A DNA stretch of 64,000 nucleotides from Populus alba (GCF_005239225.2 NC_133288.1:9009035-9073034); one strand, 5' to 3'; positions 1-12,755 are shown, counted from the first letter of the stretch. The notes: a model not told the origin generated them from the letters alone. Numbers and translations: made by a program.

Positions 1-795
1 ATGGCATCGATCTAACCTTTTTTTTTATTACACTAAAATGATAATATTTTAAATTTATTCGGATTAATTTAGATTAATATTTTAAACTTGCAGTCTAGTT
101 TATATGCCTAAGTAAAATTAAGAACTTAGTGTTTTTTAAAATATTTTTTTATTTAACTATATAATAATAAAAATTGGTATCCATCGCATACAATTTACTG
201 ACAAAAAGAAGTAAGAAGAGTTGCAAAAAAAAGTCGTAGGCTAATATTATAAAAATAATACTATTATCTTTTTCAAAAATAAACAAAAAAAATCAAACGA
301 TATTTAATCAGACAATATTTAAAAAAATCTAGCAATGAAGTAAGTTTTTTTTTAAAAGAAAAATATCATGAAGAATTGTACAAAAATATCACTTACCAAT
401 ATAATAATAAGAATTGTTCTCTCGGCCTGCATGACTATTTTTTATTGAGAGTCTGTTCCCATCCCACCTTTTGTTATGTATATATGTTGCTTCTTTTGCT
501 TTTCTGATCAGCTAACGCAATTAAATTTGATTGAGAGTTTATTCTCATCCCACCTTTTGTTATGTGTATATGTCGATTCTTTTGCTTTCCTGGTCAACTA
601 ACGTAATTAAATAGTTTAGCTATATCCAGTTTAATTTCATATGGAGTTTGTTCTCTTTTCTGCCTTCTCTTCATTTCTGTACATATATATGGAATTACTG
701 GTTTAATCTTAATACATACTTGCATTCTGAATAATAATAAAAATAATAAAAAGCTATGATCTAATTAAAGAAATTAATAGTCCAATGGTTTTTAA
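1..795. other. AT-rich intergenic DNA, no gene
   Basis: No open frame resembles a known protein. The stretch is strongly AT-rich. It holds one imperfect two-copy tandem duplication (444-529 and 530-615) and ends where an inverted-repeat transposable element begins at 796. Confidence 0.6.
444..615. repeat. Two-copy tandem duplication, about 86-bp unit
   Basis: Both copies begin with ATTGAGAGT, share CATCCCACCTTTTGTTATGT, and end near CTAACG followed by AATTAAAT. They differ at several bases, so the duplication is not recent. Confidence 0.75.
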
Positions 796-1601
796 GGTCC
801 CATTTATTTGCTGAAAAGTAGTTTCTTTTTTAAAAGTAAATTCCGATAAAATGAATTATTTTTTAATGTTTGGTAGTGTAATGAAAAATAAATTGAAAAA
901 ACATTTTTCAGTATTTGGTTATGTCATTAAAAATGAGCTGGAAAATAACTTATTAATGTTTTATTTTTTCAAGTTTATTAAAATAATGAGGAAACAAATC
1001 TTACAAATTAAAAATTTGAATGAGAATGAAATTGAAAAAAAATATAATTTCATAAATTATCTCAAATAAAAAAATAATAATCAAAATAATAGAGATCAAA
1101 TCTAAACAATTAAAAAAAATGAAAGATGAAGAAATTAAAATAATAATAATTAACATTTCATAAATTATTTCAAATAAAATAAGTAACAATCAAAAGAATG
1201 ATGATCAAATTTGATAGATAAAAAATTTCAATAAAAAAATGATAAGGAAAAAGCAAATAACAATTATAAAAATAAGGATCAAAGTTAATATAAAAATTAA
1301 ATTTTAAGAGATGAAATTGAAAAATAAATATTCAATATATATATATATATATAGCAATCAAAAGTTTGAGGACCAAATTTGATATAATCAACAACTAATA
1401 TGATATTTCTAAATTTTCATAATTTTTGAAAAATGCTTTTCGTCCAAAATTTTCAGGAAAACACTTTCCTGAAAATCAAGTTAAATCTTTTTTTGATTGG
1501 AAAGTGTTTTCCTGTTGACCAACTTTTCTAATGGCAAATAAACACAGGGAAGTTTGGAAAGTGGTTTCTCGAAAACAACTTTTCAGAAAACAAACATAGC
1601 C
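796..1601. mobile_element. Non-autonomous TIR element, about 0.8 kb
   Basis: The left end (GGTCCCATTTATTTGCTGAA) and the reverse complement of the right end (GGCTATGTTTGTTTTCTGAA) are imperfect inverted repeats, and both continue into AAAAGT. The interior is AT-rich with no transposase. Related GGAAAA/TTTTCC-rich segments sit inside both ends. From memory this resembles a common poplar element. No clear target-site duplication was found, so the superfamily is unassigned. Confidence 0.7.
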
Positions 1602-1612
1602 TACTTGTCATT

Positions 1613-1615
<3 letters not shown>

Positions 1616-1653
<38 letters not shown>
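1616..1653. repeat. (TA)n microsatellite
   Basis: An uninterrupted TA dinucleotide run lies just outside the right end of the preceding TIR element. A shorter TA run lies at about 1337-1354 inside that element. Confidence 0.95.
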
Positions 1654-1654
<1 letters not shown>

Positions 1655-1739
1655 CACCGCATAAACCGTGTTATTTATAATGCATATTTCAGCAATTGAA
1701 GAGGTTGTCGGGAAGTTGTGGTAAATGTTTTGATTTAAA

Positions 1740-1960
1740 ACTCATTTCCAATTCATTTTTATCTAAAACACCTAAATAAACTCTTAGAACCTCAATAAAT
1801 CAAACTTTCAATCCAAAATACCCCTAAAACAGTTAAAAATACAAAATCAAACTGAATAAAAATTTTATTTCTCAACCTTTATATGCTTTCTCCAATAAAA
1901 TGAAGGGTAAAACACACATTAATGAAACTCCTCACATCAAATTAAACTTATTGATATCAA
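1740..1960. repeat. Dispersed repeat family, copy 1
   Basis: The segment carries the ordered motifs AAAACACCTAAA, CAAACTTTCAATCCAAAA, AAACAGTTAAAAATACAAAA and TCTCCAATAAAATGAAGG. Similar ordered blocks recur near 3760, 5640 and 23090, which indicates an old dispersed repeat. No coding capacity is seen. Confidence 0.5.
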
Positions 1961-2456
1961 GAGTAGATTTGTTTTGTCATTAGAATGTATATATATATGA
2001 TAAATGATTTTCTCTCATATCTCATTTAATGATTCATTATCTCCTTCCTTGAATCCAGGGATCTAAACATGAAGAAAATAAAGTTTCTGATCAAAACATA
2101 TAATTGTCAAATTAAAAGATTAAAATTAAAAAAAAATATCAAGGCTTTGTTTTTTTTAAAAAAAAAACATTGATTGAACAATGTTACGCCAAAGAAATCC
2201 TTCATTTTCCACCCCATTTTAAATTTTGATGCACTATTTTTTAATTTTTAACAAATAACTAAATCAAATTTATTTTTTTAATAAAATAAAGCAGGAAACA
2301 AATATCATGATTTTTCTTACAACACCAAAACCTGATAGAAGATACATCAAAATACATTACCTAGTCCAATCCTAATCAACGCAAAGGACAAAATAAAAAT
2401 ATAGTAATTGAAAAAAAATAAACGGAAAAGAAGTAAGCACAATTTCTAACTACAGT

Positions 2457-2505
2457 GTTTTCACTTGCACAGTACAGTGCGTGTATAGTGAAAGCACTGC
2501 ATGTA
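2457..2505. repeat. Imperfect palindrome/hairpin
   Basis: CAGTGTTTTCACT on the left pairs with AGTGAAAGCACTG on the right with a single G-T wobble. The loop is rich in GCACAGT/ACAGTGC. This could be the remains of a small foldback MITE. Confidence 0.55.
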
Positions 2506-3759
2506 TTATTTTTTTTCTTTAATTTAATTTAATGGCTCATAGAGTTAAAATGGCATTTTTTAAATTAATTTTGGAGTATTTATGATAAATAGGGGAAACA
2601 TATGTCATTAAATCAAGTAAAAGATTGTAATTCTTATGTGAGTGGGATTCAAATTTATTTTTTAAAGTAAGAGAAGAATGTATTGGTATCATAAATACAT
2701 TGTTTTACATTAAGAATTGAAAAGTTAATGCATATATTTAATGGAATAAAATAAAAATCCTATGGATTAATAAATTAGAGAAAAAAGGTTATTAATGCTA
2801 ATTAATGACTAAATCTAGAAGATTAAAGATAAATGTATATGATGATATTTGATATCGTAATTTGCGGTGCTCTTCAAATCTTTCTTTAATTTAATTATGC
2901 GGTAATAAAAATGAATTTTCATCACAATTGCAACCATTTAAATTTTTTTAAAAGAATCATAGTTGTTAGTATAAATTCTCTTTTATTTTATGCATATATT
3001 TTTCTTCACAAAAAAAATACATCTTCCTTTAGCTATGTTGTTTATTGTATTAAATCTATAAGCATTTAAAATAAATATAAAAAATCCTAATGATTTGAAA
3101 TAAGTATAAGAGAGGTATCTCTTTAATAAAAAAATTATTTCTCTTATTAATGTACTCTTAGTTTCTCTGACAAAATATTTTTTTTTATTAGAAGCTTATT
3201 TCTTCAATAAAAGCTTATTATAATCTCAAAAGCAATTTTTAATAAAACAAAATAAAAAATTGATAATTGATAATTTTGATGATAATATTTTTAAAAATAA
3301 CATAATAATAATGTTGAGAAGAATTATATAAAAAAATATGCAATAAGAAATTTTACAAAATAGATATTGCATCCGCACATAGAAAATTAAGCATATTAGA
3401 TTCATATATACTATTCAAAAAAACATTATTTATATTACCATGAAAGTCACTTATATAATATAAGAATAAGGGAATAATTTGATAATTATTTAAATTAAAT
3501 CATTTTTAAAAGAATTCAATTAAAAACATTAAAAAAAATATGATAAAAAAAAAAGGTCGGGCAAACATGGCATGGACATGTGTGTTGAACCCACACGAAA
3601 CCAAGTCCCACACGCCTAGATGTCACTGTTTTTTTTCTTAACAAGAGCATACAACACATCATTGGCTTGTCAGTATTTTTGATCATTAGAAGTGTCACCA
3701 ATGACTAAACAATCAAGGTCCATATATATCATAAAACTTTATAACCCCATTTCTAACTA

Positions 3760-4200
3760 AAAAAGCATGTTCTAATCAGCCTAAAAAATTAAAATCAAAT
3801 TAAATAAAAAAACAATTATCAAGCTTCAATCTACTTTTTTTTTTTTTTACATTAATAAAGATGAAAACCACCTCCGCCAAGTTCGTCTCTCTCGAAGAAT
3901 CTATAGAATTGAAAACCCAAGTTATTGATGACCAAAATCTAACCTTCTGAAAACTCTTTCCTCAAAGATTTTTGGGAACTCTTTCTCTCTCTCTTCTACG
4001 ACTTGGAGACTAAAATGCAAAACAAAAAAAATCCAGAAATAGAAGGGCTCAAAATAAAACTAAAACTAAGGGAAAAAAGTGTAGATTTATGCTCCTTTCA
4101 AAGTAGTAACACAAGAAAAATCCTGTCCATTATTGACAACGTCAAATTTAGCCTATATGCTTTTAATTTTTTCTTTTACTACAATTGAAATTTTCTCTAT
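3760..4200. repeat. Dispersed repeat family, copy 2
   Basis: The copy shares the block AAGCTTCAATCTACTTTTTT, an ATTAATAAAGATGAAAACCACC segment split by mismatches, and a downstream CTCTTTCTCTCTC tract with copies 3 and 4. No coding function is seen. Confidence 0.45.
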
Positions 4201-5639
4201 GCATAATCAACATGTTATTAAATCTCTAAAACAATTCATGACACCTTGCACAAGTGCAAACATGAAATATAGAGAAAACAAAAAAACTCGGGAAAAAAAC
4301 AAGAAATTTTGAGAACTAAATTGAAAGAATCTACAACTAAAAAAAAGATCTTGAATGATAAAAGAAAAAATTAAGCAATGCAATAATGCTTATGAATAGT
4401 TACTTGTGAGAGAATTAACATGAAATCCACCGTAAAAGGATTACTTCTTTTAGTTTCTTTACTAGTCTAGGTGCCCGTGTTCCACTACAAACCTAATCAA
4501 AAGTTAATGATAAAAAAAATTATGTGTGTTGTTAATCTTATTCAACTAAAAAAAGTTTTAATTTCAAATTAAGAACTTGACACACGAGATTAATAAAACC
4601 AATTGATAATTTTATGCACCAACAAATGATAAAAAAGTCATTAATGATAACTGCGGACTAAATTGTGAAGCTAAAAATTAAGCAAACATGATCTCATGTC
4701 ATGTCATGCTATTTGATATTTTTTATTTAATTATACATCAATATCATTTTAGAAAAAATAATTTTGCTTAAAACCTGATTTGACTAAAAAATCCAACCTG
4801 CTATTGTTTAAATACTTCTTATATTTTTATGAGAAGACAATGTTTTTATCAACCTAAGCTAGCCCCACAAACCTGCCACACGGGACATAAACCCGTTATG
4901 TTTAATAACTTTATTAATTAGAATCAAGGTTTTGATCTAATTATATGATAACCAAAATAAAGACCCAAAGTAAAGGAATTGGACTAACTTTAATAAAAAA
5001 TAAAAAAATCATCAACTTGTATAGAAAAAGCACGTGATAATATGAGAAAGATATTTTATAATCCTATTAAAAATGAATTGGACTTTATTAAATAATATCC
5101 CAAATATATCCTTAATTAATTTATTTTAATGAATTTGAATTAAAAAAATTAAGACATGGTTTGAATGAGAAAAAAGAAGAAGAAGAAGTGTTTCAAGATG
5201 ATGTTGTTTTCCATATATTGTTTTTAAAAAATATTGATCGACCATGTTTTGAATGGAAATGGGTTAACCTAGTTAATGATCGAAACTCATGACTTAAATA
5301 ATAGAATTACTTGGGTTTAATATATTGTTTATAGAATCTATATTTCACTTAATTACATGACACTAAAAATAGACATTCTAAAGAAAGCAATAAAATAGAA
5401 TAAATAAATAAATAAAACTACTCAAGGTAAAACAAAAGCCAGCACTTGGGCCTAGACAGGCCAAGGTACCTAGCCCCAAAAATGAAAAGGCCATGTATTT
5501 GGGCTTACAAGGCTAAGGTTGTTTGCCTAGTTTTTTTTGTGGTTAATTTTTAAATAATTAAATGATGCGTCATCTAAAAGCCTAATGTTCGACCATTTAA
5601 TAGTTGGTCATAAAATTGATCCTAGGTTTTTTGTTTACC

Positions 5640-6010
5640 AAAAAGTCTATTTTTCAACATATGTTTACCAAAAAACACAATCATAACCTTAAGAAAACAA
5701 TCTCTCAACTTAAAACCCTTAAATTGGTAAAGAAAAAAAAATAAAGTTTGGAAAACAAAATCTTTATCAACCCCAATCTACTTTTTTCAATAAGATAAAT
5801 GAAAAAAAAACCCTAAATAGAACTTTTCTTGTCAAATAGAACTTGTTGACATCAATCATGACTTGTTTCATTGCTATAATTTAGCCAATCATAAACTCTC
5901 TCACCTTCACCATTTTTTGACGATTCTCCCTCTTTTATTTTAAACTAGAAATTCAAAAATAAACAAAAAAAAGTGTAGGATGATAACAAAAATCACAAAA
6001 ACCAAGGGAA
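5640..6010. repeat. Dispersed repeat family, copy 3
   Basis: The ordered motifs are TCTCAACTTAAAACCCTTAAA, CCCAATCTACTTTTTTCAAT, and CTCTCTCACCTTCACCATTTT followed by TTGACGATTCTCCCTC, each with mismatches to the other copies. It aligns best with the copy near 23090. Confidence 0.45.
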
Positions 6011-6879
6011 TGCAATGAAAAACAAAACAATTCTAAATGCAAAAAATCATGTTTTGAACAACAAAAAAAAACCCTTTATTTTAGGCACAATGTCAAATTA
6101 CCTTCATTTCCAATTTTTTCCAAGAAACAAAACTAATTTTTATTTTTCAAAATTGGACATCAATCAAATATTAGAAAGATTTTTCAATAACTCAAGATCC
6201 TCATATCAAGCTAATCAAAACAACTTCTCTGGCCCAAATTCAAAATAATGTTAGGTGTATGGAAAAAATTGAAAAACAAATTGGTGACTGAAATAAAAAA
6301 TTGCTTAAAGGAATATAAATACTCAAAATAATATTATGGTAAATGATGCTTTATTAAGGGGTCTATAATGAATTTAGTTTTTTGGTTAATTTGTAATTTG
6401 TAATGTAATTGTAATTAATGGAGTAATTAAATTTAATTATATACAAATTATCAATTACTGCAAGTCCGGTTCTTTCTTTTATATATTTTTGTCTTTTATT
6501 ATGAAAGGAAAAAATTTAGTAATGTAATTCAGCCCATAACAAAGGATCCATTAGTAGTTCCAACAGACCTAATCATGAGCTAGTGTAAATAAGTTAAAGG
6601 AAGCCTTTAATGGGCTTTTGCAAGGCACATGAGTTGAGTTTTGAAAAAAAAAAAAAAAAAACAAACGAAAAAGAACAAGCCTTAATAAATTTGATTCATG
6701 TTCAAGATGAGCTTGAGGGCTATAATCCACGACCTAAATAGAAATTTCAGCATCAATGGGCTTATTATGTCAAATATTTTGTGTTTCCTAATCCATCAAG
6801 GAAATCATGAGATATTTAGTAAACAAGAGTCTAATATATCAATGAGACTTAATTGGAAAGAGAATTATACTCCACCATA

Positions 6880-7440
6880 GACACTGAGGTGGCAGCAAAC
6901 TAGGAGTATTAGGACAAGAAAATTTTCTAGTTTATTTCTTAAAGAGAAGTTGTGGCATGAAGGGATTTTACATCCAAACAATTATTTCTCATGTATATTT
7001 TTAGTTATTAGTTGCGGTACCATATGATACATATTTCAGAATATTTATTTTATTATTTTAAAGTTATTTAGTTAGTTTTTGGTTTATTTTAGCTCTAGTT
7101 TCAAATTGGATAATAAATTATATTTAGGGTTTATTTTCAAGAGTATGTATAAATACTATTTTGTAAAACTTAATTTTCATATTGCAATACACATTAATTG
7201 CCACATAGATAATAAGGATTTTTCTTGCTTAGTTCTTAATTGACTCTTCAAATATTTGACTAATCTTTGTTGTGATTTTATTATTCTTTTGCTTATCTTT
7301 AGATCAAGATGTTGTACGAGGATGGTTATTATAATCTTAGTACCTTGAGACAGATCGTCCATTGTGTTAAGCTCAATTATCAATCTCAAGCCCGAAGTAG
7401 ATAAATCATAGGTTTGCAAATTCAATAAACATTCTGCCAG
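6880..7440. mobile_element. Possible solo LTR or LTR fragment
   Basis: A TATAAATA-like box (7147-7154) follows a TTTAGGGTTTATTTTC tract. Downstream come T-rich segments such as TTCTTGCTTAGTTCTTAATT, a pattern seen in poplar gypsy LTRs from memory. No second LTR, primer-binding site or target duplication was identified, so the call is weak. Confidence 0.3.
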
Positions 7441-8301
7441 GGTTCACATCTAAAGATTCGGTTCATACTTTTTTGTTTTTTTTGCATCTAAAGAAAATTT
7501 CCCAAACAAGCACAGTTCACAGGGATGTGTAGGTTGCACATGCATGACTTGTCAGCAATAATGTTTTTTAGTCTAGCATGAATGATACATGCGTTAGCAG
7601 GACCAATTTTTTTTGTTGGCACATTGATACACTCGCTAACAAAGTTTTTTTTGTTGATACATGTTTTACACGCAAAGGGTGAAATTCTTATTGTTGATGT
7701 ATGTGTTACGCACGCCAACAATTAAGCATGTTGCCTCTTCTCTCACCATTTCTAGCCATATAAACATCAATTTTTTTTTCCTTATACTATTTTCATAACA
7801 ATTCTTTACTATTTTGAGCAAAAAAAACATACCATTTGAGCATAAAACTCAACAAATTTTCCAGCAAAAATGCTATCACAAATCTGGCAAACACACTGCT
7901 CAAAATTCAAGCATATACGGCCAACATTTTCCAGCAAAGAAAAATCATAATTTCTTACAAACACCACTTTTAAGAATCTAGCAAACATAGCCAACATTTA
8001 TAGCAAACACATTATCCAAAATATAGGTAAACACAATCAATATCTCTAACAAAAACACATATCAATTCAACATAGATACAACCCAAAACACATACTTTTT
8101 TTTTTTGGTGAAATACCCGAAACACATACTACCAAAAACTCGAAATTTATAGTACATTTATTGCCAACAACAACAATATGCATTATCAATATGTCATTAT
8201 AATCATCAAATGCTAATAACTTATAAACTTGCAAAATCTTGAATGGACTAAAGTTCAATAATATAAAGTGTATAAAATATGGGGGAAAGAGTAATTGTCA
8301 T

Positions 8302-8561
8302 GATATCGAAAACAGAAGCAAGTAAAAACAAGTTATTTTAAATATGTGATGACGGTCATGTGACAATACATTTTTTGACTGGTGCAAACCTATTAATAAA
8401 ACTAAATTAACTATAGGAAAGGGATGGAGTGCTAATGATATAAAAAATAGAAACAAGTTATTTTAAATATGTGATGACAAGTTATGTGACAATATATTCA
8501 TTGATTGGTGCAAACCCATTAATAAAACTGAATTAACTATAAGAAATGGATGAGGTGTTAA
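8302..8561. repeat. Two-copy tandem duplication, about 130-bp unit
   Basis: Copies start at 8302 and 8437. Both contain ACAAGTTATTTTAAATATG, TGATGAC, GTGACAATA, TTGGTGCAAACC-like and TTAATAAAACT in the same order. A third start (GATATCG at 8562) is present without a full copy. Confidence 0.8.
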
Positions 8562-9079
8562 TGATATCGATTGAATACTAGATGAAGTGAAAAAAAATGA
8601 AAGATAAATTATGTAGAGTTTCGATCAAGAATCAAAATATAAAGGCTAGCTTTGCAAATGTAAAATTGTTGTAGGTAGCTAATTTAACATATGTAGTATT
8701 AATGTTTCTAACTACAATATTGTTCAACATGAACAAATGAAATGAAATAAATATATTCCCTAGTAAAGAAAATGCATAAAACATTAATATCAAATATAAC
8801 AAAAGCATGCACATTAAAATAAAGTAAAATTAATAATTTAGACATGTTATAACAACAACAATGATCCATAATATTTATGCTCTTACTAGTTTCAAACAAT
8901 TAAAAGAAAATCCATATAATGGTTCTTATATATCTATCAATCGATGCAACTATTTTGAACTGAGTGTTGAAAGTAGGAAGTACCAACACTGGTCTATGAT
9001 TTCAAAAAAAAAAAAAAAACATTGATTAATAATAGAGTAACCACTAAAATAAATGAACATCATATATATTTAAGCGACT

Positions 9080-10800
9080 CACGTATGTTTGTGTTGAGGG
9101 TAGAAATATAGATGGATCGGCAGCTCTCCCACCACCTTTACCATTTCTTGATAATATCCGCCAACTTTTCTTAACTTTAAAACCTTTGTCAACATCACTG
9201 AAACTATTACCAGCATCATTAATACCCCTAAAAACACCAGTAAATCCTCTTATAGCACTTTCTTTTTGGCATGTCCTATAATTGTGGCCAAATTACTTAT
9301 AGATGTTGCACCTAAATGTGAGAACCTTTTTTTTATAGTACGAGGTTTATCTTCTCTTCGTTCGTTTTATCTATTCTTTCTCATCTACTCATAATCCTTT
9401 TAAGGTTTGGAGGTAAAATAATATATCTTTCTTTAGGATCTAAATTACCGTCTAATAATGGGTGTACAACCTCATTTTATATCTTTTTAAATGTTTCAAT
9501 AGTGTAATTGCATGACATAAATCTTCTAACTCAATTCTTTTGTGATACACTCAAGGAATCATATGTTTACATTGAATGCTATTCTTTAACCATTTAGCAC
9601 ATAAGCATTGTCTTTTCTCCAAATCACTATAAACTCTACTTTGGACCTCAAAGACTTGATATCCATTAGAACTTGATGGAATCATTCTCATATATATATA
9701 TATATATATATATAGACATTTTAATAGACTTATCCAGCAACTTCCTAACATAGAATGTGGTATATGTTAATCAATTTACAACTTAAGCAAATATATCATA
9801 ACAATTGGCATACTCCTATGTTTCCCGACCCAAATGTTTAATGACTCATCCAAATTGTTAGCTATATTTTTAACATTGACTGTATTATCAAACAAATACC
9901 TAGCCCAAGTATCAATATGGATGCTATTTAATTAATTTAGGGTTGCATTGTCAACATCTTTGATGTCCTTCAAGTAAATGTTATAATGAAGATTCATATA
10001 AGCTTTTGAGGCACTCTAAAATTCAATATTCAACTCCAAATCATGAAATCCTTTATTCTTTATAATGATATAAATATGTCTTACACAGTGCCTATGTGTT
10101 ACCTTTGGGAATATCTTAGCAAAAACTTTTGGTATACTATACAAAAGCAAAAGAAAATATTAATAATTAGAGGAAAAACATGAAAACAAATGCAAGAGTT
10201 GTATATAACAAAATATAAAGGATAATATAATGTTTTGCTTATCAGACATGATGCAAAACAACCTCTGATATACTCTAATCTTGATAGATCCATATAAAAC
10301 ATACAAGAACTATCGTCATATGTTGTTGTTGTTAGCCTCAACAATAACATATATAGTGGTAAATAATCTATTAATGGCATCCAACCTCGTTGTTGACAAT
10401 AAGATACCTCTATATAGACCTTTAAGATAACATCTATTAATACCAATAAATGGTCTACATCTATTAATGAAGCCTTTTTTTGTAACTTTCAAACAAACAT
10501 AAACTTGTTGAAAACTTCATGGTAAATAAACATTCAAATTATAGTTAAGTTCAAACTCTAAATACACATCATAACATGGATTATACTATTTCAACAACTA
10601 CATATACCTAAGGAGTATCTTAAAAGACTTCTTGTGGCTTCCTTTAGTAAACCCTTTCGCCTTAATCTGAGCTCTCCACATTCGTATTAGGTATGGTATA
10701 ATCCTAAACTTGTCATCCAAAATTGTATCCAATGTTTTATTTGAAATGAATGGGTCAAGACTTGTGATTAATAACAACTTTCAAGCGTATGACAAACCAC
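9080..10800 (-). pseudogene. Decayed MULE (Mutator-like) transposase
   Basis: Read on the minus strand with frequent stops and frameshifts, the segment gives a MULE transposase in order. Around 10690-10620 is the helical region before the catalytic domain. Around 10440-10240 lie CRPFIGINRCYLKGLYRGI-like residues and LDAINRLF, matching the family's catalytic-core pattern. Around 9890-9800 lies NIANNLDESLNIWV, similar to the family's ISESFNAWI block. At 9680-9551 is a SWIM zinc finger (CLCAKW followed by IQCKH). Around 9310-9260 is a CCHC knuckle (GHNYRTC). The SWIM domain sits in a short open frame; the remainder is broken. A TA microsatellite at about 9690-9715 has expanded inside the coding remnant. 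No terminal inverted repeats were located. Clearly inactive. Confidence 0.75.
9690..9715. repeat. (TA)n microsatellite inside the MULE relic
   Basis: A TA dinucleotide run interrupts the coding remnant just upstream, in transposase sense, of the SWIM finger. Confidence 0.9.
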
Positions 10801-11620
10801 CATGATGAACTATAATAAATGGTATTTTGTAACCTTTCATGGTGTATAATACAATATTACATGATGTTATATCAATGGTTAAACAAAATGTAATAAAATT
10901 AGGGTTATGTGAACAATACCTTATAAGCTTTAATTTGGGTTTTTTTAGGGTTTTAAATAAACATGACTAATTATAAGAGGTTATAGAAGGGTTAAACATA
11001 AATTATACACGTTTTAAGTTCAAATTAAGTCATTAGAGTTCTGAATAGTAACTCGTAAGCTTTGATTTTTGGGTTTTTTATGGTTTCCAATAAGACATTA
11101 CTAATCTGGTTAAACAAAGGCTAAAACATGTATAAAATTTTAAATATTGTGTATATTCAAGAGAATATTGAATTTATTTATTTATAGGGTTTTTCAAGAT
11201 GTAGCATTAACTTTTCAACAGTTAAGAAATTTTTAATTTTTGATTAAATCAGGTCAAAATAAATTATATTGTAATCAATTAACAAAAACCCAGATTGATT
11301 TTGATTTAGAATTGTTTGTAGAGAGAATATTGTCTAAAGAAAGAGAGAGGGAACTAGTTTCAAATGAGAGTGTGCACAAGTTGTATACTTCGGTGTGAGT
11401 TTTGACGTGTTTTTTTTTTGTTTTTTTATTTTTTATGCTAGTGGGGTGGAAGATAATATTTTCTGTATTCCTATACATAATGTCATAAACATGAACAATT
11501 AATTGAAATTAATATGAGAATTTTGGGTATTAATACTTGTTTGTTGGCATCCAATGTTTTGTGCCGTTTAACTTTTTGTGTGAACATTTCAGTTGCTATC
11601 TAGCCAAGCTACTCTTCCAA

Positions 11621-12755
11621 ATGTTGTCGCCAACAGATTGCGAAGGCACCAGCTACAACAATAAGACAAAGAGTCTCCGAAAAGTCTCATCATCAATATC
11701 TTCAAAATCATCCTCCACTTCCTCATCTCCTTCAATATTTTCACCCTCCAATAATCTTCACTGCCAAGCCCAACAGAAGGCCGCAACCATGGAAGAAGTG
11801 TGGAAAGACATAAGTCTTGCTTCTCTTCATGACCACACTTCTACCGATCAAGAACTTTCTATGACCCCAAGACTCCACAACATTTCTCATCATCATCGTC
11901 ATCATCATCATAATAATAACAGCCCTAACTTTATCCTTCAAGATTTTCTTGCTAGGCCTTTCAACAAAGACCCGCCAACAAGAATGGTCTCTATTATTCG
12001 AGACACCACTCCTTTTGGCTCTCCAGTGCCCGCTCCTGCTACTGTTTTGAGTTTGAACTCTGGCCCTGGCTTTGATTTTCTTGAGAACTCTGATCATCCT
12101 CAGAGGCCTGACTCGCAATTACAGAGCAACCCAATTTCAAATATTTCCTCATTCACTAGTCCTTTTGAGGGTTTAGATTCATCTCCCGGCTTGCCTTCTT
12201 TTTGTAAGAAAAGAACTCAAGAATCTGATGGTAGTTCTGGTGATCGCAGACACAAAAGAATGATCAAGAATCGAGAATCTGCAGCTCGTTCTAGAGCTAG
12301 AAAACAGGAATCTCCCTTTCTCTTTAAAGATTCATTTTCTTACATGTACATATACCCGTGCTAATTTCTTGTTTTGTTGTTGACGGGACATGTTTCTGTG
12401 CTTGTGCTTTATGTGTGTTTTTCTTACAGGCGTACACCAACGAATTGGAGAACGAAGTTGAACAGTTATTGAAAGAGAATGCAAGGCTCAAGAGACAACA
12501 AGAAGAGGTAATTAAGTTACTGAAAGTCGAGTTTTTGGATGGGATATTTCTTGACTTTAGCATTTTTTACACCGCAAGACCATTACCATTAGCTGTTAAT
12601 TTAGTCAATGCAGCATGGAGTGCTGCTAAGCGTCTACATTGTTTCCAATAGAATTGATGTAAATGTCTATGTTTTTTGGGCAGCTATATTTGGCCGCGGC
12701 AGCTCAGCTACCAAAAAAGCACACCCTACAAAGAACATCAACAGCCCCATTTTGA
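11621..12755 (+). CDS. FD: FD-type bZIP transcription factor
   Basis: This is a group A bZIP protein of the FD/FDP type, which binds DNA with FT/TFL1-family proteins through 14-3-3 in the nucleus to control flowering and, in trees, shoot growth phases. Exons are 11621-12307, 12430-12507 and 12684-12755, giving 278 residues. MEEVWKDISLASL begins at residue 57, and ILQDFLARPF and ATVLSLNSGPGFDFLEN follow. The basic region KRMIKNRESAARSRARKQ spans residues 212-229, the leucine zipper is in exon 2 (NELENEVEQLLKENARL), and the C-terminus is the phosphorylatable SAP motif RTSTAPF. I chose the Met at 11621 because MLSP matches the start of Arabidopsis FD as remembered; an in-frame ATG at 11537 would add 28 residues. 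Intron 2 is GT-AG, but intron 1 begins GA where GT is expected (see findings). Without splicing the frame stops at 12364, losing zipper and SAP motif. Confidence 0.92.

Larger units (their letters stand above)
1961..8300. other. Long intergenic tract of decayed repeats, no gene
   Basis: No open frame resembles a known protein; all are short, AT-driven and lack recognisable motifs. The tract contains two further copies of the dispersed repeat (about 3760-4200 and 5640-6010), a hairpin near 2457, a possible LTR fragment near 6880-7440, and imperfect short repeats at 7490-8060. About 5440-5540 holds GGCC-rich blocks (GGGCCTAGACAGGCCAAGG-like) of unknown origin. Confidence 0.6.

Noticed and set aside
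851..1189. Small open frames within the first TIR element
   Set aside because: AT-rich Asn/Lys/Ile-dominated frames inside a non-autonomous element, without transposase motifs.
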